Numbered from the stretch's first letter, positions 1 to 9,251 are shown. The stretch is 52,045 nt of DNA from Chloroflexota bacterium (GCA_023382055.1 JAMCQN010000043.1:1-52045), one strand, 5' to 3'. Notes: generated by a model not told the origin, from the sequence alone. Numbers and translations are program-made.

Positions 1-62
1 TTTATCCAATGGCGTAGACACTCTGGAAGTGCTGTCCGATCTCTTTGCGGCTCAGCAGCCCC

Positions 63-506
63 TCAAATCGCGTCTGACGTGAAATCACAACTATCGAGAT
101 AGTCCTGATGAGCCGGCGTCGTGAAGAATTCCGCATGCGGGAAGCTGATGCGCGCGATGTTGCGCGGGTGCACGAATACCGGTTCCTGTACCAGGATTGC
201 GATCACCTGTAAAACTTCGGGGCGGTGGGCAAACGCATGGAAAAGTTCGAGGCGCTGCACCTCGTCGTACACTTCGAAGAACTCCGGGCTGCCTTCCAGC
301 CGCGCCTGCCCGAGTGGATGCGCCCGGAGATCGGTCCAGCCTTTCCGGACACAGATATCCAGGATCGCATCATATATCTCGCGCACGGCTGCCGCCGGCA
401 GCAGCCCCCGCATGAACAGATATCCGTAACGCGCCATGCGGCCCCGTAACAGGCTGGGTCTGTCGAGGGCGTCACCTGAATCCAGAAACAATTGCATTTC
501 AGCCAT
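63..506 (-). pseudogene. Truncated phytanoyl-CoA dioxygenase (PhyH)-like gene
   Basis: The 147-residue product resembles the first half of PhyH-family Fe(II)/2-oxoglutarate dioxygenases. It has an N-terminal 'YLFMRGLLP' segment, a helical middle, and ends just after an HQDY sequence that matches the family's HxD iron-binding pair. Family members are usually 250-300 residues, so the second iron histidine and the 2-oxoglutarate arginine are missing. A second minus-strand frame is open past this stop down to a stop at 2-4 and encodes a short tail (...GLLSRKEIGQHFQSVYAIG), which suggests a frameshift or internal deletion near 60-110. It lies 25 bases downstream of the GH127 gene and was probably co-transcribed with it. 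It could instead be a sequencing or contig-end artefact. Family assignment is moderately sure; the broken state is inferred from length. Confidence 0.5.
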
Positions 507-531
507 TATTCATCCACCCTGCAAAGACGGT

Positions 532-2364
532 TTAGATCGGCACGCACCAGACGGGTCGCTCTCGCGCTGGTTCCACCGGCCTGAAGCCATCTGCGGCTAA
601 CCAGGAGCGATATTGCGTTCCCGATGCGCCGGCGCTGGCGAAGTCGCACAACACCAGATCGGTGGCGCCCTCACACGGCACGCGCAACAACACCCAGGGT
701 TGCTTTTCAATATCGACTGTGATCATTTCCATGTTGCGCAAGTTGCGCGCAGTCAAGACAGGAATGTCGTTCGGATCGATCTGGTTGTACTGCTGATCGT
801 AGGCCAGCAGCAGCGGGCCGTGGTAGATGGATACTTTACCCGACGCTTCACGTTCGCCGACCCAGACGTGCGGCGTCATATCCAGCCACAGCCGTATCTC
901 ATCGCCATCCTGCCATTCGCGCTCGAGCGTGTAGTAGCGCCCGGCCACAATGCCAAACCGTTCCTCGCCGTTGACCGCCAGGCGGGTATCTTCCGACCAT
1001 GCGGGAATGCGCAACCGCAACGCGAAGCGCTCGCGATTCGCCAGATGCAGCTTGACCTCGATCAACCCATCGACTGGATAACGCGTGTTCTGCGCCAGCG
1101 TCAGCCGATTCCCTGACGATAGCTTCAGGTCAATCACGCCCGGACCATAGTAATTCAACGCGACGCCGTCCGAGGAGAGCATGGCTGCCCACTCGGATAT
1201 CATGCCCAGGCCGCGCGGCCCATTGACCGAGCAGCAATTCAATTCGGGAGAACCCTCGCGCGCCTGGAATACGATATCGTGGGCGGATGCCTTGCGCACC
1301 CCATCCATCGGCGTGTTGTAGGTACACCAGCGCCCGGATGGATGTTGCGCACCCAGGATTCCGTTGAACGTCGCAAGCTCGATCTCGTCGGCCACCACCG
1401 AGTCGCCGCTCAGCCGCAGCATATCGATGGACAGCGCGATCCACGCCACCGTGCAGCAGGTCTCGATCGCGCGCGGGTCATATGGATTGCCCACAGCCGC
1501 TTCACCCGACGAGAATCCGCCCGTATTATGGCGGTCGCTGTTGATGATGCTGCGCCAGATATGCCGATAAGCGCGCCGATATTTCTCGTCTCCGCTGATC
1601 AGGTATAACTCGGCAATCGCCTGGATATCGTGTAGACTCTCCCAGCGCGGCTTGGGCGTCTGGTAAAACTCCCGGCCTGCCAGAGCGGTGCGCACGTAAT
1701 CTCCGGCGGGTGGCCGTTCCCATTCCTGCTCGATGGCTTGAGCCATGCGCAGATAAGCGGCGTTGCCGGACTGCTCATAGAGCAGGCAGAACGCATGAAT
1801 GACGGCCATGTTCATTTCTTCGGCGCCGGCGGAGATGATTTTCTCCCCGCTGTCCAGGAAACGCCTGCAGATCATATCGGCGGCGCGGTGGCAAGCCTGC
1901 AGGGCGGCGATATCGCCGCTATCGCGATACCAGTACAGCAGGCCGAGTATGCAGTGGTAATGACCCCAGATATCCCATAGGGAATCACCAGCGACAGTAT
2001 TTCCAGTCAAGCGTTGTGACTCTGGCGCGCAACCCAGGTATCCATCAGCAGACTGCGTCGCGATCAAGTCGGCCACAAAATGCTGGACGGTCTCGCGCAG
2101 TTCCTTATCCGCTGACATGCGCAGCGCCAGTACCGCGGAGGTCAGATACTTGCCGGCGAATTCGCCTGCCCACGGCACGAGATCGCGTCGCGGGAGCCGG
2201 TCGCGGTCGCGGAATATCTGCAGAATAGCCGGGTTGGCTCGCGGTGCAGGGATCAGCCACTGCGTCACGTTGTTACGGCAGCGCTCACCCGCCAGACCTC
2301 TCAATTCGAGCCTGATGCCAGGGGGTGTATCGAGTGTGGGTTGTACAGTGCGTTGGTTTGTCAC
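532..2364 (-). CDS. GH127 (DUF1680) glycoside hydrolase, beta-L-arabinofuranosidase-like
   Basis: This 610-residue protein matches the GH127 family, retaining hydrolases that release beta-L-arabinofuranose and related sugars. The N-terminal half is an (alpha/alpha)6-barrel with family-typical segments WAGEFAGKYL (65-74), ADGYLG (106-111) and GHYHCILGL (134-142). The zinc-site motif is present: E301-T-C303, then N376-C-C378, corresponding to Glu338/Cys340 and Cys417/Cys418 of bifidobacterial HypBA1. E288, in an SGEA context about 13 residues before E301, is the candidate acid/base. The C-terminal part is beta-sandwich-like. There is no signal peptide, so it is probably cytoplasmic and acts on imported oligosaccharides. 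Substrate cannot be fixed, since the family also includes other specificities. It is first in a two-gene unit with the truncated PhyH-like gene. Confidence 0.88.
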   Translation of the reverse strand: MTNQRTVQPTLDTPPGIRLELRGLAGERCRNNVTQWLIPAPRANPAILQIFRDRDRLPRRDLVPWAGEFAGKYLTSAVLALRMSADKELRETVQHFVADLIATQSADGYLGCAPESQRLTGNTVAGDSLWDIWGHYHCILGLLYWYRDSGDIAALQACHRAADMICRRFLDSGEKIISAGAEEMNMAVIHAFCLLYEQSGNAAYLRMAQAIEQEWERPPAGDYVRTALAGREFYQTPKPRWESLHDIQAIAELYLISGDEKYRRAYRHIWRSIINSDRHNTGGFSSGEAAVGNPYDPRAIETCCTVAWIALSIDMLRLSGDSVVADEIELATFNGILGAQHPSGRWCTYNTPMDGVRKASAHDIVFQAREGSPELNCCSVNGPRGLGMISEWAAMLSSDGVALNYYGPGVIDLKLSSGNRLTLAQNTRYPVDGLIEVKLHLANRERFALRLRIPAWSEDTRLAVNGEERFGIVAGRYYTLEREWQDGDEIRLWLDMTPHVWVGEREASGKVSIYHGPLLLAYDQQYNQIDPNDIPVLTARNLRNMEMITVDIEKQPWVLLRVPCEGATDLVLCDFASAGASGTQYRSWLAADGFRPVEPARERPVWCVPI

Positions 2365-2416
2365 TTGTTCAGTGGACTATATCACGCTCGCCCGCATCCG
2401 GCGCAACTCACCTGAG

Positions 2417-2425
2417 TGCTAGAAT
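2417..2425 (+). promoter_or_regulatory. Extended -10 promoter for the DsbB-cytochrome c gene
   Basis: TGCTAGAAT fits TGn plus a 5/6 match to TATAAT. It lies about 55 bases before the start at 2482, in the divergent gap between the GH127 gene and the fusion gene. No good -35 is visible, as is usual for extended -10 promoters. The same TGn arrangement occurs before the LysM lipoprotein and tRNA-Glu. Confidence 0.4.
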
Positions 2426-2481
2426 CCTGATAGGCTTATCGCCCTTTGCGGCATCACTAACGACAATCATAAGCCGCAGGA

Positions 2482-3747
2482 ATGCAGAATCAGCGCACTA
2501 TGTATACATCGACCACTTTGATCGTCCGAGCTGCCAATGGGGCTGCTTCCGCTTCAAGCGATGGCAACCCGCTCAGCGAGATCGCCGTCGCCCTCGTCGT
2601 GATTCTGGTAACATTGCTCATCGTCGCCGTCGGCGGTGGAATATTGACAGCACTTGTTGTCGCAATCAGCCGGTTTCTCAACCGCAACCGCCCATCCGCA
2701 GCGGTGATGGCAGCATTTAACGCTGCGGAAGCGGCGCGGTTAGCGGGCACACGTGATCGTAAGCATATGACGGAAGATTCGAAACAAACTGAAGCGGACG
2801 AGCTGGACGACATACCGGCAAGCGGCACGGACAAAGTCTACGCCGCCTTAGGCCGATATAGCGGTTACGTGGCGCTGCTGGCTGCGTGGATCGCCACATG
2901 CGGCAGTTTGTACTTCAGCGAGGTCCTTGGTTGGACGCCCTGTCTGCTGTGCTGGTATCAGCGCATCCTGATGTATCCGCTGTCTCTGCTGCTGGCGGTC
3001 GGATTGCTGCGGCGGGACAAGGGGTTGCACAAATACGCTCTGGTGTTGTCGATACCCGGCGCCTGCGTTTCGCTTTTCCACTATCTGGATCAGAAAACCG
3101 ACCTGGTCAGCGCATTCGTGCCGTGCAAGGTAGGCATTCCCTGCTCCGCCGATTATCTGAACGCCTTCGGCGGCGTGGTCACCATCCCGTTTCTGGCCCT
3201 GATCGCGTTCCTGATCATCACTTTTTCAATGGTCGCCAGCCGTCTGGGCGCGGAGCCGGAGGATGAGACGGAGGAACCCCGGCAGGTGAAACAGCCGACG
3301 CGCATCGCCACTGCGCTGCCGGTATTCGCGATTATCCTCGCGGTAGTGCTGGCCTTTGCCATCGCCGCCATCAACTACCGGAATGCCGCCGCCGGCAGTG
3401 TCCCTGACCCGACGGCAATTTCCGAAGTCCCCCTCCCTACACCCGACTCGAATGCAGCAGCGCGGGGGAAAGTGCTTTTTGAGTCCGCCTGCGCAGCCTG
3501 TCACGGCATCGACGGAAAGGGCACACCCGCCGGACTCAACCTGACGACATCGCAACTCGTCCGCTCCGGAAGCGATGCGGAGCTGGTGAAGTTCGTGCGC
3601 ATGGGGCGTTCCGCCCAGGACCCCCACAACATCACCGGCATGACCATGCCGGCGAATGGCGGACGCAGCGATGCCAGCGACCAGGAAATAGTCTCCGTCA
3701 TTGTCTATCTGCGCCAACTGGCAAAGAATGCCAACGCAGGCTCCTGA
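2482..3747 (+). CDS. DsbB/BdbC disulfide oxidoreductase fused to cytochrome c
   Basis: This 421-residue membrane protein has three parts. Residues 1-95 carry one hydrophobic helix (about 33-62) of unknown role. Residues 118-252 form a four-helix DsbB/BdbC domain with C154-x2-C157 (WTPCLLCWYQ) in the first extracytoplasmic loop and C215-x5-C221 in the second. After an acidic linker and another helix (about 277-297) comes a class I cytochrome c domain with haem site C337-A-A-C340-H341 and Met387 or Met389 as the likely sixth ligand. Predicted topology puts both cysteine pairs and the haem outside the membrane. DsbB normally passes electrons to quinone, so the attached haem suggests electrons from thiol oxidation go to a c-type chain; this is inference. 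M96 (base 2767) is an alternative start that would drop the first helix. No clear ribosome site precedes either start. Confidence 0.87.
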   Translation: MQNQRTMYTSTTLIVRAANGAASASSDGNPLSEIAVALVVILVTLLIVAVGGGILTALVVAISRFLNRNRPSAAVMAAFNAAEAARLAGTRDRKHMTEDSKQTEADELDDIPASGTDKVYAALGRYSGYVALLAAWIATCGSLYFSEVLGWTPCLLCWYQRILMYPLSLLLAVGLLRRDKGLHKYALVLSIPGACVSLFHYLDQKTDLVSAFVPCKVGIPCSADYLNAFGGVVTIPFLALIAFLIITFSMVASRLGAEPEDETEEPRQVKQPTRIATALPVFAIILAVVLAFAIAAINYRNAAAGSVPDPTAISEVPLPTPDSNAAARGKVLFESACAACHGIDGKGTPAGLNLTTSQLVRSGSDAELVKFVRMGRSAQDPHNITGMTMPANGGRSDASDQEIVSVIVYLRQLAKNANAGS

Positions 3748-3758
3748 ATGGATGGCGC

Positions 3759-4445
3759 ATGATCACGCAGACCGCCGGCAAGAAGTCAGCCTTTTCTCAG
3801 CGTTGGAAGTGGAATAAGCGCGCCCATTTGCGCTGGTTGTGGAATGCTGGCCTGCGATTTGCCTACCGCGCCCTGATGCGGGTGCAGGTCAACGGGTTGG
3901 AACACGTGCCGCCGAGCGGGCCGGTCATCGTCATGATCAACCACGTCAATTTCTTTGATCCCGTTGTGGTGCTGGCTGCGCTGGGCCGGCCGATCACGCC
4001 CATGGCCAAGGTCGAAGCCTTTGAGGACTGGCGCATCCGCCCACTGGTCGTTACCTACGGCGCCATACCCGTTCACCGCGGCGCGGTGGATACCCAGGCC
4101 ATACGGTCGGCCACGGAGGTGCTCGCCAGCGGCGGGATGATCCTGATCTCGCCGGAAGGCACGCGCAGCTCGACGGGCGGTCTCATCCAGGGTCAGGAAG
4201 GACTGGCATATCTGGCAACGCGCACGAATGCGACGATCTTACCGGTGGGTATTGTCGGCACGCCGCAAATCTGGCCGATGCTGAAGCGTTTTCGGCGCGC
4301 ACCCGTAACATTTACCATCGGGGCGGGCTTCGTGATGCAGACGGACGGCAAACCGACGCGCGAGACTCTGCGCCGCCTGACGGACGACGCTATGTACCGG
4401 CTTGCAGCAGTTCTGCCTGAGGCGATGCGCGGTGTCTATCTGTAA
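3759..4445 (+). CDS. plsC: 1-acyl-sn-glycerol-3-phosphate acyltransferase (PlsC family)
   Basis: PlsC enzymes transfer an acyl group to lysophosphatidic acid to form phosphatidic acid at the inner face of the membrane. The 228-residue protein has the family blocks in order: the catalytic HX4D as H62-VNFF-D67, block II IPVHRG at 103-108 with the substrate-binding arginine, and block III PEGTR at 132-136. A basic N terminus (about 16-42) precedes the catalytic domain and may associate with the membrane. It starts 11 bases after the DsbB-cytochrome c stop and is probably co-transcribed. Length is typical. The exact acceptor could be another lysolipid. Confidence 0.9.
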   Translation: MITQTAGKKSAFSQRWKWNKRAHLRWLWNAGLRFAYRALMRVQVNGLEHVPPSGPVIVMINHVNFFDPVVVLAALGRPITPMAKVEAFEDWRIRPLVVTYGAIPVHRGAVDTQAIRSATEVLASGGMILISPEGTRSSTGGLIQGQEGLAYLATRTNATILPVGIVGTPQIWPMLKRFRRAPVTFTIGAGFVMQTDGKPTRETLRRLTDDAMYRLAAVLPEAMRGVYL

Positions 4446-4487
4446 TTTGAGTGCGTGCCGGCCAATGCCGGCAAATGATGTGTGCAA

Positions 4488-5885
4488 ATGCCCGGACTGG
4501 TAAAAGCCATTGAGCCCCAAAGCGTCGCCGCACAGGCTGGATTGCGCCCGGGCGACCTGCTGGTCGCAATCAATGGTCACCCGTTGATGGACGTCATCGA
4601 CGCGCAGTTTTATGCGGCCGACGAATCGCTGACCTTGTCTATTGAGCGCGCCGGCCGGGCATGCGACGTCGCCACACATCGCGAGTTCTGGCAGCCGCTT
4701 GGCATTGAATTCGATCATCCTACTTTCGATATCGACATACGCCGCTGCAACAACCTGTGCCCGTTCTGCTTCGTCCTGCAGAATGCGCCACGCATGCGGC
4801 GCACGCTGTATATCAAGGATGATGATTACCGGTATTCGTTCCTGTTCGGGCATTTCGTCACACTGACGAACCTGAAGGAGGAAGACTGGGCCCGGATCGC
4901 CGAACAGCGCCTCAGCCCGCTGTATATCTCCGTGCACGCCACCGATCTGGACATACGCCGCAAGTGCCTGCGCAACCCGAATGCCGGCGACATCATGTCT
5001 CAGTTGCGCTGGCTCTCCAGCCACGGCATCGAATTCCATACCCAGTTAGTGATCACGCCCGGCTTGAACGACGGCGCGTACCTTGAGCAGAGCGTGCGAG
5101 ACCTCGCAAAGCTTCATCCTCATCTGCTCTCTATCAGCGTCGTCCCAGTTGGCCTGACAAAGCATCACCGGTACGGACACCGGCCTCACACGAGCAGCGA
5201 AGCCTTCACCATGATCGACACCGTAACGGCCTGGCAGTCCGATTTCCGCGCCCGGCTCGGCAAGGGTCTGGTTTACCTGACCGATGAGTGGTATCTGATC
5301 TCCGCCCGCGAAGTGCCGTTGAAGCGTGAATACGACGGCCTCGCCCTGCAGGAGAATGGCATGGGCATGGTGCGCGACTTTCTGAACGAGTGGGAGCGCC
5401 TGAAACGCGGTGAAGCGCGCGAACCGCTGCGCAGTCCAAAGTATCGCAGCGCACTACTGGGAACCGCTGCATTGTTCGCGCCGACGCTGGAAAAGACGGC
5501 GCGCCAATTCGGTCGCCGCAGCGGTATCCCGGTAAAAGTGGTGTCCATCCGGAATGATCGGCTGGGTGAAACGATCATCGTGGCAGGATTGCTCAGCGGC
5601 AATGATGTTATCGCGCAGCTCAGACCAATCGTCCAGCAGGAAAGGCCGGATATCGTCATCCTGCCGCGCATCATGTTTGACCATCCCGATGGCGTGGCGC
5701 TAGACGATATATCACCGCTGGCTATTGCGCAGGCTTTGGGCGCTCCCATCGCCCTTGCAGACTGGATGGGCGATGTTGTGGACGCGCTGATGGGGCAGAA
5801 CAAGCTGGTATTCGATCCCGACTCGATTCAGCTTGAGGCACCCATCGTCCGCGAAGGCGGATGGGCCGTGGAGAAATATCTGTAG
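4488..5885 (+). CDS. PDZ, radical SAM and DUF512 protein
   Basis: This protein shows the complete architecture of the DUF512 family of putative Fe-S oxidoreductases. Residues 1-60 form a PDZ-like domain (GLRPGDLLVAINGHPL). The radical-SAM cluster motif is C87-x3-C91-x2-C94 (CNNLCPFCF), followed by the barrel. The C-terminal DUF512 domain begins near residue 320 and contains GTAALFAPTLE and LSGNDVI. The family is common in Firmicutes, Cyanobacteria and Chloroflexota, and its reaction is not established. The ATG at 4488 is preferred; a GTG at 4482 in frame is also possible, and neither has a clear Shine-Dalgarno. It follows plsC by about 40 bases on the same strand. Family identity is strong; function is not assigned. 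Confidence 0.9.
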   Translation: MPGLVKAIEPQSVAAQAGLRPGDLLVAINGHPLMDVIDAQFYAADESLTLSIERAGRACDVATHREFWQPLGIEFDHPTFDIDIRRCNNLCPFCFVLQNAPRMRRTLYIKDDDYRYSFLFGHFVTLTNLKEEDWARIAEQRLSPLYISVHATDLDIRRKCLRNPNAGDIMSQLRWLSSHGIEFHTQLVITPGLNDGAYLEQSVRDLAKLHPHLLSISVVPVGLTKHHRYGHRPHTSSEAFTMIDTVTAWQSDFRARLGKGLVYLTDEWYLISAREVPLKREYDGLALQENGMGMVRDFLNEWERLKRGEAREPLRSPKYRSALLGTAALFAPTLEKTARQFGRRSGIPVKVVSIRNDRLGETIIVAGLLSGNDVIAQLRPIVQQERPDIVILPRIMFDHPDGVALDDISPLAIAQALGAPIALADWMGDVVDALMGQNKLVFDPDSIQLEAPIVREGGWAVEKYL

Positions 5886-5952
5886 CCTGCACAGACAATG
5901 AGAGGACGGCGACAGGCCATCCTCCCATGACAACACCAGAGAAATGAGCGTG

Positions 5953-7197
5953 CTATTCGCGCAGGAAGTCGCGCAATTTACGCGCGTGTGCGGGGTGGCG
6001 CAACCGGCTTAGCGCCTGCGCCTCGATCTGGCGCACCCGCTCGCGCGTGACGCCCAGTTTCTTGCCCACTTCCTCAAGCGTGTAGGTTTCGCCGTCCAGC
6101 AGGCCATAGCGCAACTGCAGGATGCGCACTTCGCGCGGAGGGAGCGTTGACAGGATATCCGAGAGCTGCTCGCGCAACATCTGCGACGTCACGACCTCCG
6201 CCGGGGCGGGGCTGTCGTCATCCGGGATAAAGTCGCCCAGCACGCTCTCTTCTTCGTCGTCAGTCGGCGTTTCCAGGCTGATCGGGCGGCGGGCTACCTG
6301 GATCATCTGTTCGGCCTTGCGCACGGTCACGTTCAGGGCCTCCGCAAGTTCCGCCACAGTGGGATCGCGCCCAAGTTCCTGTGTCAACTGGTGGCTGGCG
6401 CGCAGCAGCCGGTTGATCTGGTCGCCCATATGCACCGGCACGCGAATCGTGCGCCCCTGATCGGCGATGGCGCGCGTCACGGCCTGGCGAATCCACCACG
6501 TCGCATAGGTGCTGAATTTGTGCCCGCGCCGCCAGTCGAACTTCTTGGCAGCGCGAATCAAACCGATATTCCCTTCCTGGATCAGATCGAGGAATGGCAC
6601 GCCGCGCCCGATATATTTCTTGGCGACGCTGATGACCAGCCTGGAGTTGGCATTGATCAGGTGCTCGCGCGCAGATAAACCATCTTCAATGAGCTGCTCG
6701 GCGCGGTCAGGGTACTTAGGGGCGTCTTTCTCAGGCGACAGGCTTTCGCGGGCTTCCCTGCCGCGCTCCATGCGCTGCGCCAGATCGACTTCCTGCGGAG
6801 CGGTCAGCAATGGCACGCGCCCGATCTCCTTGAGATACAGGCCTACCGTGTCATCGGCTTCGATCGCCTCCAGCAGGTTTTCATTCGTATGATCGGTATA
6901 CTCGTCCTCATCATCGTCGTCGTCATAAGCCATCTGGTCCGCGGCTTCATCCTCACTCGCGACGACTTGTATCCCGGCATCGGACAATGCAGCGAAAACC
7001 TCTTCCATCTGCTCGAGATTTTTCTCGGCGTCCGGAAATGCAGCCAGTATGTCATCATATGTGACATAACCCTTATCGCGTCCGACATTCAGGAGTTGTT
7101 CCTCACCGGACAATTCCTCAACCGCGATTTCCTCTATAGCCGCAGACGTATCTTTTGCGTTTTGCGGCGCTGTAACTATCTTCTTCTTATTGGCCAT
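5953..7197 (-). CDS. rpoD: Primary sigma factor RpoD/SigA
   Basis: The 414-residue protein is a group 1 sigma-70 factor. Region 1.1 is short ([13 protein letters not shown]). An acidic stretch follows ([11 protein letters not shown]). Region 1.2 is [16 protein letters not shown]. Region 2 contains [23 protein letters not shown] and the -10-recognising [12 protein letters not shown]. Region 3 follows, then region 4.2 with the helix-turn-helix [14 protein letters not shown] near the C terminus. The ATG at 7197 is chosen because AGGGA lies 6 bases upstream; an in-frame GTG at 7215 would place that sequence inside the gene. The gene stands alone, convergent with the DUF512 gene. A consensus-like promoter is seen at 7327-7355, giving a leader of about 120 bases. 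Confidence 0.96.
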   Translation of the reverse strand: MANKKKIVTAPQNAKDTSAAIEEIAVEELSGEEQLLNVGRDKGYVTYDDILAAFPDAEKNLEQMEEVFAALSDAGIQVVASEDEAADQMAYDDDDDEDEYTDHTNENLLEAIEADDTVGLYLKEIGRVPLLTAPQEVDLAQRMERGREARESLSPEKDAPKYPDRAEQLIEDGLSAREHLINANSRLVISVAKKYIGRGVPFLDLIQEGNIGLIRAAKKFDWRRGHKFSTYATWWIRQAVTRAIADQGRTIRVPVHMGDQINRLLRASHQLTQELGRDPTVAELAEALNVTVRKAEQMIQVARRPISLETPTDDEEESVLGDFIPDDDSPAPAEVVTSQMLREQLSDILSTLPPREVRILQLRYGLLDGETYTLEEVGKKLGVTRERVRQIEAQALSRLRHPAHARKLRDFLRE

Positions 7198-7326
7198 CAA
7201 TATCCCTGTGTACACGCTGAAACTAAGAACACCATTAAAACAACGTTATGTCTATGAAAGCGTTGATGCGCGACGCCATCGGTAATGATGTGCTTGCTGC
7301 GCTTTACAGATTCATAAGATAAGGGA

Positions 7327-7355
7327 ATGGTAGTGAGCGGACTGTGGCTTGTCAA
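7327..7355 (-). promoter_or_regulatory. Sigma-70-type promoter upstream of rpoD
   Basis: On the minus strand a perfect TTGACA (7350-7355) is followed after exactly 17 bases by TACCAT (7327-7332, 4/6 match to TATAAT). It is correctly oriented for rpoD and lies 130 bases before its start. The rest of the 290-base gap between rpoD and the lamin-tail gene shows no open frame or clear terminator. Confidence 0.5.
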
Positions 7356-7486
7356 GCACCATAAAGGGATTTTCAGATAATAATCGCAGTATTACAGGCG
7401 AAATACGCTAAATGCTGCAGGTATCTCTTATAGCAAACGGGGTACTCATGGAGAACGCTCAAAACCCTTCTCGGAGATGTTGCCGT

Positions 7487-8740
7487 TTATGGCTGCGCCT
7501 GGTACTTATATACGCCTACGAGTACATTCTGGTCGTTATACAGTTCAGCGACATCACTTATGTCTGACCAGACTGGTGTCGGGCTACTGAAACTGAACGA
7601 ACCACAACCGCTTGCCGACGATGGCGGGGAGCTACCGTACACTCGACAGGCTTCACCCGGCATCAGCACCAGACCTGGCGTAAAGTAAAACTTCCTTCCC
7701 GATGATTGCGCGGTGATGGTCCAGTTGCCAATGCTGACCGGATCGCCGCCCCGGTTTTGAATTTCCACATATTGATCGGATTCATTGTAGGCTGGTGTAC
7801 CGTTGTACATCACCGTGCTGATGACAACGGAGCTGCTGATAAGAACGCTTGCGCCTGTCGTTGGCGTTGGCGTGAGGTTGGCGGTAACCGTGGCTGAACT
7901 GGTGATGCCCGGTTGGCTCGTGACGGTCGCGGTAGCCGGAACCAGCGTCGGAGTGGCAAGAGGCGAATTCATGGCTGGATTTGTCGGCAGCGGTGTAAAT
8001 GTCGGCGGCATTGTCGCCGTGGCTGGTGACACAAATCCAGAGGTTGGCTGCGGTGTGCGCGAAGGCAGCGGTGTCGCCGCCTCTACTGTTAATCGCGCGG
8101 CGGATGTAGATGTCGCCTGTAACGGCGACACCAGGGGGCTGATCGGGCTGGCGGTTCTCGATGGACTCTTCGCAGCGCCATCAGGTGTTACAGGGACCGC
8201 CGTCTCCTGCGGGGATGCAGTCTGTGAGAGTGAAATCCCTGGCGCAGGCGCCAGCGGTGCAGCCGGCGTCGCAATAGCATTTACATCAGCAATCGTCGTC
8301 TGGGTGAGCACACTCGCTGGTTGCATGGAATTCGCAATCATCTGGCGTGTCTGAGAAATCCCCGGCGCGAGCAGGAGAGCCGCTAGACAGGCGCACAGGA
8401 TCGGAATCAGCGCCAGAGCGCCAACCAGAATGCCCCATACAATGGTCAGCGAAAGACGCTTTGGGTTTGCGGGTCGTCCGGCGCTGGCGACTTCGTTCTG
8501 GCCGGATGCGGGTGTGGCTGCATGCTCAAACACCTCGCGCCGGGTGAGCCATCCGGCGGTCAGTCGCTCAGCCAGATGCGCATACTCAGACGCCACGTGG
8601 CTGTAATGGCAGCTCCTGGTTATCGGGTCGATATCAAAAACACTGCCGCAGGAGAGACATGTACAGGTATCGCCGCCCCATGTCAAAGCCCGATTCCTGC
8701 ACAGAGGGCAGGTATCGGCAGGGACATTGCTCAAGTCCAA
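7487..8740 (-). CDS. Zinc-ribbon membrane protein with C-terminal lamin-tail domain
   Basis: The 417-residue protein has a clear modular order. The N-terminal zinc ribbon has C11-x2-C14 and C28-x2-C31. A transmembrane helix spans about 96-122. A long Thr/Pro/Ser-rich stalk (about 140-300) follows, and residues 305-417 match the lamin-tail domain (LTD) immunoglobulin-like fold, with YVEIQNRGGDPVSIGNWTI and a C-terminal GVYKYQAQP. LTDs in bacteria are extracellular and often attached to hydrolases; here the domain is displayed on the stalk while the zinc ribbon faces the cytoplasm. The start is TTG, one base after the stop of the phosphoribosyltransferase gene, with GGGGCG just before it, so translation is probably coupled. 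The LTD call is fairly sure; the cellular role is unknown. Confidence 0.8.
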   Translation of the reverse strand: MDLSNVPADTCPLCRNRALTWGGDTCTCLSCGSVFDIDPITRSCHYSHVASEYAHLAERLTAGWLTRREVFEHAATPASGQNEVASAGRPANPKRLSLTIVWGILVGALALIPILCACLAALLLAPGISQTRQMIANSMQPASVLTQTTIADVNAIATPAAPLAPAPGISLSQTASPQETAVPVTPDGAAKSPSRTASPISPLVSPLQATSTSAARLTVEAATPLPSRTPQPTSGFVSPATATMPPTFTPLPTNPAMNSPLATPTLVPATATVTSQPGITSSATVTANLTPTPTTGASVLISSSVVISTVMYNGTPAYNESDQYVEIQNRGGDPVSIGNWTITAQSSGRKFYFTPGLVLMPGEACRVYGSSPPSSASGCGSFSFSSPTPVWSDISDVAELYNDQNVLVGVYKYQAQP

Positions 8741-8741
8741 C

Positions 8742-9251
8742 TTATCGCCCCATTGTCATACGTATGCTGCGCGTGCGGCGATCAATTTCCCAGGGGTAAA
8801 CGATAAAGGAATCCGTAACGGCAGCAAAATAGGTCGGCTTATGGTTGGGGAACAACGACTTACCCGGCTTGTAGTGCAGGACCGCCGTTTCCGGTCGTGC
8901 GCCGATGGCCTCCAACCGACCGCGCACCGTCATGATATGCCGGCCATGCGTCCAGACGTCATCCACGACGAGTATGCGGCGCCCGCGGGCAATCTCATCC
9001 TCGGGAAATTGCAGAAAGGTAGGCCATGCAAGCAGGCGGGGCGCGGTTTCTGATGGGAATTCCACGGCTGCGGTAAGGATATGCTTGATGTTAAGCGCCT
9101 CGGCAATCAGGCCGCCCGGGATAATCCCACCGCGCGTGATCATAACCAACGAGTCGAAGACGGTCGTCATCTGAGGTACCAACTGATCGATAAGCGCGTC
9201 CACATCCGCCCACGATAAAACCTCTTGCTTTGGTGTTTCCTCTCGTCGCAT
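8742..9251 (-). CDS. Phosphoribosyltransferase, Gpt-like (purine salvage family)
   Basis: A 169-residue type I phosphoribosyltransferase. The PRPP-binding motif ILVVDDVWTHGRHI has the two acidic residues followed by the TxG-type loop, and the N-terminal ITRGGIIPGGLIAE matches the RGG(L/I)xP loop of xanthine-guanine phosphoribosyltransferases. The C-terminal YFAAVTDSFIVYPWE resembles the base-binding hood, whose Trp-Glu ends related bacterial enzymes. The likely reaction is transfer of phosphoribose from PRPP to a purine base; which base is not determined. AAGGAA sits 6 bases before the ATG. It is translationally coupled to the zinc-ribbon/LTD gene downstream, an odd pairing with no evident metabolic logic. 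Confidence 0.82.
   Translation of the reverse strand: MRREETPKQEVLSWADVDALIDQLVPQMTTVFDSLVMITRGGIIPGGLIAEALNIKHILTAAVEFPSETAPRLLAWPTFLQFPEDEIARGRRILVVDDVWTHGRHIMTVRGRLEAIGARPETAVLHYKPGKSLFPNHKPTYFAAVTDSFIVYPWEIDRRTRSIRMTMGR

Noticed and set aside
5900..5925. Small hairpin between the DUF512 and rpoD genes
   Set aside because: The stem is only about five pairs (GAGGA/TCCTC) and no T run follows.
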